In this document: piece by piece, positions 48,344 to 59,065 of the stretch
Position numbering within the stretch: the stretch's first letter is position 1
Layout of the letters: each line of letters opens with the position of its first letter
Assembly: GCA_905250115.1 (NCBI GenBank)
Contig: CAJNOI010000137.1
Coordinates: forward strand, 71,928-135,927
Length of the DNA: 64,000 bases
Direction: 5' to 3'
From: Adineta steineri
Taxonomy: Eukaryota; Rotifera; Eurotatoria; Adinetida; Adinetidae
Program-made: the position numbers and the translations under genes
The notes under the pieces: generated by a model
The model's input: only the letters and a program-made list of their open reading frames with translations
Told to the model about the DNA's origin: nothing
The model's database searches: none

Positions 48344-50146
48344 ATGGCAACTACTACGACGACTATTAGTACCACCACAACTGCAAGTACTACACTTGTT
48401 TTCGATTCTGGTGATAATGCATGGATGATGGTATCAACAGCGTTTGTTTTAATGATGACACCTGCTTTAGCTTTTTTTTATGGTGGTCTTGTTGATAGAA
48501 AAAATATTCTGAATCAATTATTTCTATCATTTGTTTGTATGGGAATTGTATTTGTTCAATGGGTTCTATTTGGATTCTCATTTGCATTTGGTTCACCAGT
48601 TAGCGCTGGTTTTGGTTCATTTGCTGATTCAGCATTAAGATTTGGACAACGTTTAGATGATTTTTATAGTCCATCTTATCCATTATTAACATATGCAGCA
48701 TATCAAGGAACATTTGCAATTATTACACCAGCACTTATATCAGGTTTATTAGAAAATATAAAATATATATGTCTAGAATTATTTTTTTTATCTAATAGGA
48801 GCAATTGTTGGAAGAATGAAAGTAATTCCTTATATGATATTTATAGTAATATGGACAACTTGTTGTTATGATCCATTGGCACATTGGGTATGGGGTAGTA
48901 ATGGATGGTTAAAACATTTAGGAACACTAGATTTTGCTGGTGGAACAGTTGTACACATATCATCTGGTGTATCTGGTTATGTTGCTTCAGCAATCTTAGG
49001 AAAACGTGTAGATTATAAACCGCATGCATCCAATGCTCATAATATTCCATTTACAGTTCTTGGTACTTGTTTATTATGGGTTGGTTGGACTGGATTTAAT
49101 GCTGGTTCAGCTAATATAGCAAGGTCTGTTATTATTTTTTATATTTAATTTAAATAAATCACTTATATATTGTATTTCAGTGGTTTAGCATCATTAGCAT
49201 TAGTAAATACATATGCAGCTGCAGCTGCTGGATTAGTAACATGGGTTATAATTGATGCTATTCGTGGTCAGGTATCAGTATCTGGTGCATGTATTGGTCC
49301 AGTTGTTGGTTTAGTTGGTATAACACCAGCATGTGGTTTTGTTCAACCTGGTTGGGCATTATTATTTGGAATAATCCCAACAATTATTATTTATTTTCTT
49401 CTTCTTTATAAACATCATTCGATATTTGATGATACTTTAGATGTTGCTGTGGTTCATGGTTGTGGTATGTTATTAGAAAGAAAGATTTTTAAGAAGTAAT
49501 AAAAAGAGTATTTTGATTTTAGGCGGAATTATTGGTGCATTTATGACAGGATTATTTTGTCAATTATCAAATAATCCAGCTGGTGCTGATGGAGCTTTCT
49601 ATGGACATCCAATTCAAATGTGGTATCAAATAGCTGGCATATTAACTGCTGTTGGTATGTTGATTAAATATTAGTTATAAATAAATAAGATTTATTTGTT
49701 TATCTATAGGTTTTGCTGCTACATGTACAACTGCAATTCTTATTCCATTAAAATATACAATTGGAATTCGTTTATCACCTGATGAAGAAATGAGAGGACT
49801 TGATTGGATTGGTAAAATAATTGTTTTTTATTTAAAATTATTTTCTTAATAAATTTATTTTATATTCTATTTAGCTCATGGTGAAAAATGGGCACAAGAT
49901 GACAAACCAGGTCAAGCAATAACAACAACTGGAATACCAGTGAATAAACGTCAAAATCCACCATATACAATTCAAAATAATTGGAAACCAAATAGAATTT
50001 CATCTCGTTCACGATCTATTCATAAACCAAACAGTTTAGGTCAACTTCGATCAACTATATCACAAAGTAGATATAATGCATCTCAATCACAATCCGACAA
50101 AAATATCCAACCATCTTACACATATAACTCATCTTTACCAGTTTAA
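48344..50146 (+). CDS. AMT: Ammonium transporter, Amt/MEP family (6 exons)
   Basis: Exons inferred at 48344-48743, 48799-49123, 49181-49464, 49523-49654, 49710-49811 and 49875-50146, phase-consistent, giving 504 residues. After a Thr-rich extracellular N-terminus come the Amt helices, starting WMMVSTAFVLMMTPALAFFY. The twin pore histidines are present: H162 in the second after LAHWVWGS context, and H334 in DVAVVHGCGGIIGA. The gate aromatic region (YQGTFAIITPALISG), the W152/D158 pair (IWTTCCYDPLAHW) and DFAGGTVVHISSG are also intact. The cytosolic tail has RGLDWIAHGEKWA, as in Amt regulatory tails, and then a basic Ser-rich extension. It should conduct ammonium across the plasma membrane. Introns are 45-58 bp. 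Confidence 0.93.
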
Positions 50147-51291
50147 CTTCAAACTGTTTTTTTTCATTTAAACATCTTTTTTTAAATTTTTATTAGAAAT
50201 TAGAACTACTTTTATTTTTTTAACTTTAATTTATCTTTTTTTAATAAATATTGAAAAAAAAATACCTGTACATATATTTATTGTTTCAAGTTAAAAGAGT
50301 GCTAAAATATCTGTTATCTGATAAAGACTATCTTACCAAAAAATAGTCAAAAAATTTTTTTTATTTATCTAGTGAATATATATGATCATAACTGCATAAA
50401 AGTTGTTTTTATTTTCATTTGATATGATTTGTTTACAATCATCAAGTATTTCAAAATACAGTTTTTGTTTTTGAAATTATCGATAAATAGTCTTGTCTAA
50501 TTAGTTATGTATTTATTAATCATCGACTATCGTTGTTTTTAAAGAAAAAAAATCAGACGGACACTTGTTTTGTTAATCATCATAATTAATATTATTGCGT
50601 TTAAATAAAATATGATGATTAATGAGTATAGATGATATTATTTTTGCTAAAGAATTATCTACTTCATCGAATAGAAAGGAAATTCGTAAAAGAAATCGTG
50701 ACATACCATTTATATTTTTTTTGAATACTTAATATTGACCGTCTCTGGTTGATGATAACGGGTACTCATCGTTATTCATGTAATAGTAATAAAGAAAAGA
50801 CCATCGTTCTATTACTACTGTCTTCTTAATAATATACAGACGAAAAACAAATTATTTATATAACTTAATATTAATCCTTGAATTTATCTAGAAAATAATC
50901 TGATAGTATATACATTTATTCGTTTTACATTGACAACCATGAAACGTCGTGCACACATGTATTCGTTTATATATGAATATTGATTTTATCGGATGCACCT
51001 CGATAAAAATAATACTATAACGAGTATATAAGAAAACGTGTAAAAACTTCAAAGAATTTATATGAAAAGAGAAAAAAATTTAAATCTCTATTCTTTAATA
51101 AATTATTTGTTCGTGTTATTATTAAATCATATTATATGATTCCAGATCTATTTGAATAAGAATACATAGAAGTTTAAATTTCAATATCATATTTTACTTT
51201 CGCTTTGACTTTTTTTCGAAGTTTCATTTTGTTTGTTTCATAAAAATTATAATTTTGTATAGAAAGAAACTCTACAATGTTCGATTATATT
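50147..51291. other. Intergenic, AT-rich
   Basis: The 3' flank of the transporter gene (AATAAA near 50242) and about 1 kb with no recognisable exon or repeat. Confidence 0.45.
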
Positions 51292-51880
51292 TCAGCATAT
51301 ATATGAAATATTTAGTACTAGAACTATTAATTCATTTATTATCTGAAAGATTAATCTATGGAAATTTTTTATTCCATGACTATTAAATAAAATATCATAT
51401 AAAGATAATTCTATGAACATTTTATTTATTTTAAGCATATCAACTAGATATTGTAGATCTTCATTTGAAATACCATTTTTACCTAAATTAAGTGTACGAC
51501 GTGTTGAATTACTAAATGTCAATACAACTGCTAATGAATAAGTACCAATATTTCATATCCAATTTTTCGAAAGTCATAATCTCCATAATGTTGTATTGTT
51601 ACTTAAAGCATCTGAGAGAGTTAGAATGTAAACTCAATATATGACATTGTTCAATATTTATTGCTTGTTCAACAATAATTTTCATATTATGATCATTTAA
51701 TTTTGTTCGATATAAAAATATACAATCATCACATGTTGATAGATGTTTTTCTAATGAGATATTTGTATATAGAATATAATTTATTGATATTGTTATGATT
51801 TTATAAGAAGTATTTATTAAAGTTACTGAATCATTTGATGTTCGAGAACATTTTCTTTTTTCTAAGTTTTTTAATGAAAT
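51292..51880 (-). pseudogene. Leucine-rich-repeat (NLRC3/RNI-like) gene remnant
   Basis: Two minus-strand frames contain RNI-type repeats: LNDHNMKIIVEQAINIEQC and LHSNSL in the upstream piece, and TLNLGKNGISNEDLQYLVDM followed by LKINKMFIELSL in the downstream piece. The connecting sequence contains stops. No NACHT domain is visible. It is a broken fragment of the LRR gene families abundant in bdelloids. Confidence 0.65.
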
Positions 51881-51881
51881 T

Positions 51882-51942
51882 AGGGTGTGGATGTGGGTGT
51901 GGGTGTTCTCTTTATCTACATCCACACCCACACCCACACCCT
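51882..51942. repeat. Telomere-like hairpin (best copy)
   Basis: AGGGTGTGGATGTGGGTGTG with a loop around CTCTTTATCTACAT and a C-rich arm ending CCACACCCACACCCT. The arm match is near-perfect over about 24 bp, and the ends AGGGTGTGG / CCACACCCT behave like terminal inverted repeats. Confidence 0.9.
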
Positions 51943-52029
51943 GCTATTAAGTTAAGGCATTTCATAATGTTAAAAATCAAGTACATATAAGACTTATCTA
52001 ACTTAACTTTTACTAAATAATTTCCTATG

Positions 52030-52330
52030 ACTGTTTGGGTGCACATAGCCACTTCTATATGAAAACATCCATTAATCACAACATTTGTTGTTGCTCAAAG
52101 TTGATCCGATTGTTCACCAATTCATGCTGAAATAGCAATAGGAACTTTTTTACGATAATTTTCGGTAAAAAACTCTCCAGTATATTGACGTATTATATTG
52201 ATATATTTTGCAAATTTTATATGTAAAGTATTACTCATACTGGTAGTTTGACCATCAAATGAAGCTAAAAAACGTACTTTTAAAATATTTTCAATATAGA
52301 ATTCCGCTACAAATAAAAATTGAAGTGTTT
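52030..52330 (-). pseudogene. Unidentified gene remnant with two TGA codons
   Basis: The minus strand reads SMSNTLHIKFAKYINIIRQY, TGEFFTENYRKKVPIAISA, then a TGA, IGEQSDQL, another TGA and ATTNVVINGCFHIEVAM. Each TGA sits where Trp would fit, and otherwise the frame is open for about 80 codons. Family not recognised. Confidence 0.45.
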
Positions 52331-52387
52331 AACAATTATCAATAGATTCATAACAACAATTAGATAATAATCAGAAAACTTTTCATA

Positions 52388-52560
52388 CTATACCTGGTGA
52401 ACTTATTCAATTAATATCGGTGCAAATTGATCAGAAGATAATTGCTGATGAAACAGTTCTTTGTATTATTCAAGTCATGAAAGCTAATGTATCAATTAAA
52501 TCTGATTGTCATGGAATATTAAATTATATTTTCATAAAAGTCAATCAGTTTGTCAAAAAA
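52388..52560 (+). pseudogene. Short unidentified coding remnant
   Basis: The plus strand is open for about 55 codons with protein-like composition: TIPGELIQLISVQIDQKII, ADETVLCIIQVMKANVSIK. No start, acceptor or family was found. It lies head-on to the preceding remnant, which points to a region of gene debris. Confidence 0.35.
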
Positions 52561-53634
52561 AATAATTGGAAATAATTCTGATTAAATATAAAAATGACGA
52601 AGAGAATTATATCAAAATAAGAAACTATAGAAATGTCGAACAAAGAAATGATGAGCAGATTAAATTCAATCAAATTTATTTATTAAAAAAGAACAGGTCA
52701 AAGACGAGCTTGATAAATCAGTTGATGAACATTAATCTGACTTTGTTTTATATCATCTTTTGTCGCTACAATAAAAGGTAAGCTATTAAGTTGCTAATAA
52801 TATTTCGCCAGACGAGTATCAATACAATTTCAAATAGAGTAAATAATGAATTTTATACCAAATGAAAACGAGAGTTATCAATATTCTTCTGGCGAAATGC
52901 TATTTCAAACAATCAATAAATACAAATAATATTATTCATCTACAGGAAAATTTTCTTAACTACAAAATAGATTATTTTAACAAATATAGAACGGATAAAA
53001 ATATTATTTTAATACCAATATAAAATTTAATAATATGAATTTATCTTGTATGTTTTATTGATATTTATGTATAATAAACAAATAGAATTACAATGAAGAA
53101 AATCATAGAAGGAAAGAGATAGTATTCGATTGATGATATTGAATAATAAAATAATCATTTATACATTCCTTAATTCTACATTCTCGTTATTGGAGAAATC
53201 GAAAGTTTTGACTATTCAATGAGTGATAGATTTTATCCTAATAAATCGATTATCTTATCATATGAATTTATTTTCTTTACAATTATTTTTTTATATAATC
53301 TAATAAGATTGAAAATGTAAACACATAATTATCTGTACGTACTCAATAATAGGTATGATTAATTTTAATTTTTTTATTTTTCATATAAAAAAAACACGTG
53401 TATATCTTTTGAAAATAATTTCACCTATGATAGACATATGTGTGGCTAAGAAAATTTTTTCTTCGTATCAACACAATTTTTTTGTCGTTATATGATTTAT
53501 AATATACGCCGTTATTTTTTTCCAGATTTCTCTATTGATGCATATCGGTTTTATATTTAGTAAGGATGATTGTGAGATCAAAATATGTTATTTTTTATGA
53601 TCGCCCTTTGTCTCTCTATGGTATGTCCGATAGA
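52561..53634. other. Intergenic
   Basis: No gene supported. The end contains the upstream region of the cysteine-rich secreted protein gene. Confidence 0.4.
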
Positions 53635-53643
53635 TATATAAGG
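53635..53643 (+). promoter_or_regulatory. TATA box of the cysteine-rich protein gene
   Basis: TATATAAGG lies 88 bp before the ATG, giving an expected start of transcription near 53665 and an untranslated leader of about 65 bp without intron. Confidence 0.55.
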
Positions 53644-53730
53644 ATGAGAATATTCATGTACAAACACCATTGTGCATACATTCTACCTTGGTTATTTAAC
53701 TACACCATCTGATCAGTCAGCAATCAAAAA

Positions 53731-54249
53731 ATGAGTGGTATTCAAACATTAGCTTATTTGATTCTTGTCTCTTTATTCTTGACAATAAACTGTTATGTAC
53801 AAGAAGACAGCAATGAAGATATGGATTATGCCAATTCTTATGCTGCTCGCCGACACTTGGTAGCAGAATATCTCAATCAATACGTTGACAAACGTGCTGC
53901 TGCTAAATCAATTTGTGGTGGTTCTACTCAATGTGGAGATACATGCAATCAAAATAACCACTATGATGCTAGTAGTACATGTGGTTTGACTTGTTATGAT
54001 AGTAAGTGGGCAGAAAAAGTTGGTACTAACGGCACTTGTGAACTTAATTCTAATGTTTGTGCTGGTGCTGCTTCTACCTTTTGCCCTGGTGGCACTTACA
54101 CCACTGTTCACAATACGTATCCAAACAATCCAAGTTATTTCGATTGCGCTAATGGTTATGGTTGTGGTGCCAATGGAGGATGTTGTGTTCGTATTGCTGG
54201 TCAAACTAAGAGTCCTTGGCAATATTATTGTCTTAAATGTAATAACTAA
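53731..54249 (+). CDS. Secreted cysteine-rich preproprotein, unknown function
   Basis: An intact single-exon gene of 172 residues. Residues 1-22 are a signal peptide (LAYLILVSLFLTINC). An acidic, Tyr- and Ala-rich propeptide runs to a dibasic KR site (NQYVDKR), and the mature part starts near AAAKSICGG. It contains 14 cysteines, including CGGSTQCGDTC, CGLTC, a GCGANGGCC doublet and a final YYCLKC, enough for seven disulphides. The layout resembles secreted defence, adhesive or matrix peptides, but no named family was recognised and no activity is claimed. Codon use is more GC-rich than in the surroundings and a TATA box is present, which suggests strong expression. AATAAA occurs near 54411. 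Confidence 0.8.
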   Translation: MSGIQTLAYLILVSLFLTINCYVQEDSNEDMDYANSYAARRHLVAEYLNQYVDKRAAAKSICGGSTQCGDTCNQNNHYDASSTCGLTCYDSKWAEKVGTNGTCELNSNVCAGAASTFCPGGTYTTVHNTYPNNPSYFDCANGYGCGANGGCCVRIAGQTKSPWQYYCLKCNN

Positions 54250-56131
54250 AACTGATGAGCAGTTTTATTATATGAAGAGAACTTTACTTATGCTCTGCAT
54301 GCATCTATTCTTACTTAGCTAGTTTCATTATTTATCTTCTATATTGTGCGTACTCTTTTTTTTATCTTTTCTCATTAATATAATCATCTTTGTTTTCCTT
54401 GTACTCTCTAATAAATACTCTATTATCACTTATCAAATGTTTTCTGCCTAAATTGTTTTTTTTATAATATTATGTGTAGAAATAATTCGTAGTTTTCAAT
54501 AAAATCTTCATAATATAGAGAAATCTTTCGTCTTAATCGTATTATTTTTCATGTATTTTACTCATAGAAAAAGAAAAATAAGTATACAACCACGTGTGAC
54601 AACACGAAGAATAGAACAAAATAAAAACAAAGAGTGATTAATAATATATAAAACTACTTGAAGTATTATTGAAGTAGACGAAAAAGGTATAAATGATAAG
54701 GATTTATTTCATCCGTTCTTCGATTAATTAGAAAATCGATTGATTTAGTCTAAAGCTTTGAGCAAACTAAAATATTTTATATTATGTCATTGGTGTAAGT
54801 CTAAACCCGATCTATTGAATTTCAAATCTATTTCGGTCTTGATCAAGTTAGAATCTAGCAGAGATAGAGAAAAAGTTTTCTATTGAAGTCATAAAAGATA
54901 TTATCCATAAAAACAAATTATAAAAGACGTGTCCATTCTGAATGTGAATTTATTTTTTTCAGTAATTTAGTGTGATGTCTATAGACACGCGTGTAGATTA
55001 TTATTCTTTTCATTTGTATATATATACAGTTAATAAGTATATTATAATTTTTTTGTATTGTATTGAATATGTTTTTGTTTTGATGATTGTGATCACGATG
55101 ACGTAAATACATTCACGGACTGATCAAGTTTCGATGATGATATAAATATTTCGGTTGTTTCACATCGAATATGTTCGTTGTTTTTTTTTATTATGGCAAC
55201 TTCGCAGCTTATGAAGATAATATAAAGTCTCTTTTCATTCGTTTTTATTGAAGAAAAATTTCTTCAATCAATATACGAATCCCTCTTCAACTCACTAAAA
55301 TTGCTAATACATCTTATCATTGAAAAGGTTATGGATATCATAGATATGATACACTTACAACCTGAATGAATGATTCAATAGTTGATATATTATACGAAAA
55401 GAAAATACCACGGAATAAAATAATAACAGAAATAGGGTGTGTGTGTGGGTGTAATCTATGTAGGTGATAGTGTCCACACCCACACTCACACACACCAATT
55501 TCTTTGAAAATATTATTTTAGTTAATTAATATTTATATCAATTTAAATATAGACAGATCAATAATATTAGATTTAATTACAAGAGTTTCGATAAGAACAG
55601 ATAATCACATGTTTACTTAGGATAAGTATGAATTCAGATATTTTAAATTTTATTTGTTACTGCATCATGGAATAAAAATTCAATTTATAAAATAATTATT
55701 TTTAAATGATTTTAGTGATATATAATGAGGATTATTTTCCTACTGGTAAAATATAATTCATAATAAGTGTTATTCTCTTTAAAATCGAATAAAGTTAATG
55801 GCAAAACATTGAATCTATTTTCTATTGTTAAAGTTAATTAAAAATGATTACTGTTATCATTAATTGAGTTCGAGTAAACTAAAAAAAACAGAAATCACAG
55901 ACATATGGGTCATGTTACAAAGAACAAAAAGAATAAAAGTAAACTGTTTTAAGCATTCAACTGATTCGTTGTATTTGTTCAATTTTATCAAATCATTCAA
56001 TTGCATTTTCATATCTTTTATTTCATTTGAAATAAAATATATACATAATATCAAAATACATATAAAATATCTCAGTTCTTTCATCTTCAAAATTAGTTTG
56101 GTGATGTTCATTTCTAATTTTTTTTTCTTTG
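54250..56131. other. Intergenic 1.9 kb
   Basis: 3' flanks of two convergent genes. Apart from the telomere-like hairpin at 55434-55496, no gene or repeat was recognised. Confidence 0.45.
55434..55496. repeat. Telomere-like hairpin
   Basis: AGGGTGTGTGTGTGGGTGT and a 19-bp loop are followed by TCCACACCCACACTCACACA. The flanks extend the palindrome (AGAAAT on the left, AATTTCT on the right). Confidence 0.85.
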
Positions 56132-59065
56132 CTATTGTGTATCATTAATATCAAGTGTAACCAATTTGCTTAGAGTTTCATGTGTTGGAACTAAATCTTT
56201 TTGAGTTGTTAATTGCATATACATACCATATCCAACTTCTTGCATTTTCATATATACATGAACTAGATTTAGATATATTCGAATTGATCCTACTGATCCA
56301 TAACGGTGTGTTAAATATTTCCATAGAAGTGTTATATATGCATTTTGAGCCTGAAAAATAGCTTGTTTTTTCTTGAGGATTTTTGTTGGTGTTGAAGAAT
56401 CATCATGATAATGAAGAGGAGTAGAGAAGAATAGGATAACAACAAATAAACGCGTCACTATTGGATCAGTTATCCATGATTTCTCAGCCATTTTTTCAGC
56501 TTTATTAAATTCTTCATATAATTGTATGCCACAAATTAACTCCCATGTTTTGTTATAAGCATTCACCTAGAACAAAACAAGAAACAATCGTTTATCTTGT
56601 TCAAATAAATAACTATTTTTGAATGATTTTGACTCTTTTTACCTGCCATGGTTCAGCATAACATGATTGATTAAGTTCATGAAGATTAGGAAAGATTAAT
56701 GGTCGAATATTAGTTTTACATAGATAGTTTCGAGTGGAACGAGGAAGAGAATAATACGCTGGTAATGTTTTAAGAAATGAAGAAACTGCAAGAACAATAC
56801 TCATTGTTATAGTTGTTGGATATATATTGTATGGTTGTTCATCTGGTGATTGTGGTGTTCTATTAAAAATAACTGAAGAACGTTGTCGAAGATAAGTTTT
56901 AATACAACATGACTCATAAGCATAAACAATATTTGATAAATGACGCCAGTCTATTTCTGCTGATAGATCAATATTATCTACCATATACTGCAAAAGAAAA
57001 TATAAAGCAATATAGAAGTAATCCTTAGAACACTTAAGTTAATGAAAATGAACATTTAGAGATTATTCACAAATTATTGGTATCTCTTAGAGAATTATGA
57101 CGCTGGAAATACAATAAAGTTTCTTAGCTTCCAATATAACACCGAGATAGTTAATTGTTTATTTAAATCTTTTTCATTAATATTTATTCACTATTTGTTT
57201 TGAGAACGTTGGCCTCGATATATTTTAATTCACTGGAATAACTATTATTTAATGTATTCGTTAGACTACTTGATGAACCAATATGATAAAGGGAAGTAAG
57301 TTGAAAGGATTCTTCTCATTCAAATTTTTTCTACATTCGATATTCATCCTAAATATATATTTTATATTATCTTTTGACAACTTATAATCTTTCAGGAAGC
57401 CGAATAAACTGTACAAATAAGAATTAATTGTCTTCTCTCAAGATTAAATATGAAATTAGTTTTTTTAATTTCATGTAGAGAAAGCATTTGGTAAGTACTC
57501 TGGAATTAATGACGACCGTATAGAAAGCAACTATATCGTACAAAAAAAGAATATAGAAACGAACCGGTTGACACTTTCACACGTGATAAACACGGATATA
57601 TAAGATGCACAGTAAAAACAAGATTCTTTAGTTTTATAGAACTTCTCTTTTTTCTAAATCTTGAGAAAATACACTTTTTATACGTAGAGACAACATAAAT
57701 GAAAAGTTTAAAACAGAAATGGATAATTTTACACCAAAAAAAGGATCCAATTATTTCGTTTTCGGTCATCTATTTTCTATGATCAATATTTACCTGAGGG
57801 ATTGACAATTGTTTTATTTCTCGTATTTGTTCTCTTAATAAATCTCGTTGTCGACGATTTATATCAAGAAGCTGTCTATATCGTTCATTTTCTTCATCTG
57901 TTCGAACTAATTCTTCTTTCATTCCCATATCAAAACAACGACGCAATCGACATGATGAACATCGACGAATTTGTAAATAACGCATTGTTCTCTCATTCAT
58001 CTCATAATTATTCATCATTGATGCACTCATATCACGATGTCGACATGGTAATTCAAGAAGCTAAACAGCAATAACAAATAGTTTTTCAGTAGGACAAGAA
58101 CTGCTTTTCTTACCTCTTTTCGTCGTGCATTTCGTCGGAAAAAAGCTTTTATTTTCAAATAAGATAAAAGCAAATATGATATAAAAAAATAAATAAAAAT
58201 ATAATGCAATACCTTTACAAGGAGCACATGTTAATACTCCAAAGTTTATTCCAATCGATTTTGATCCACATATAACACATCGATTAGTAGAATCGTGTGA
58301 CTTTTGCCCACAATAATGTATTCCTGAAGTCACTGGTTGAAATGCATTGTTCTATTTCGTAATATAATATTATAAATTTGTTCTGTTAGATTTATTATAA
58401 ATTCGTAAAATTTTTCTCCTAAGAGTTCACTATGCTTTGTATATATATGTGCTAGTGTTCTGAAAGAAAATCCAACTAGACTAATGAAAACCTTGATAAA
58501 TTTTTGTGAGAAAACTATAAATAAACTACTTCATGACTTTTATATTTTTAGATGAAATGTATAAGATTAAAAGAACATTTTATCATTTACTAATACAAAA
58601 TTGAGAAATATTTAGATTAAATAAATAAGAAATATTTTGAATAACGAAAAACATTTTCATTCTTTGAGCAAAAACGACTAAGGATATGTCCAGCAGACTT
58701 TGTTATTCTAAAATTTCCTTTCTTAAATTAGGAACTAGTATGAGCGGAAATGTTTGTTTCCATACATTCTTATTTATATAATGGGCTTTCAAGATCAACG
58801 GTTTGGAAATATTATTTCTTGATATCATTACCCTAGACTGCTCAACTAATTTGTGTTTCTTACAAAAGAAACAAGTATTAGTTTAGATCTGAATATGTCA
58901 AAGTTATTATAATTATATATAGAAACAGTGATAAGTTTTTCTGAATCGAATATGACATATATATAAATAATCTTAAAATTATACGGATCAAAATAATTCA
59001 TCCTAGAAAAAGAAACAAAATCTTACCATTTGTCTATCATAATAAATATCATTTAGTGAATTCAT
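56132..59065 (-). CDS. Nuclear receptor with atypical second zinc finger (6 exons)
   Basis: Exons on the minus strand: 59065-59027, 58351-58213, 58145-58114 (a 32-nt micro-exon), 58060-57794, 56987-56643 and 56566-56132. Phases agree and give 418 residues. The first exon (MNSLNDIYYDRQM) is chosen from phase and a good donor; it is the least certain. Residues 38-58 form zinc finger 1 (CVIC..CAPCKAFFRR; P-box region APCKA). Finger 2 has C76, C104 and C107 (RRCSSCRLRRCFDMGM) but no cysteine at the second position, and the span from C76 to C104 is longer than usual. The hinge is basic and coiled (ENERYRQLLDINRRQRDLLR). The last two exons encode a helical ligand-binding domain (LHELNQSCYAEPWQ; QNAYITLLWKYLTHRYG), without an obvious AF-2 helix. 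It is a ligand- or orphan-type transcription factor; subfamily not assigned. Confidence 0.8.

Noticed and set aside
57506..57769. 87-codon minus-strand ORF
   Set aside because: It lies within the intron of the nuclear receptor between exons at 57794 and 56987, lacks a receptor motif and is not needed for phase.
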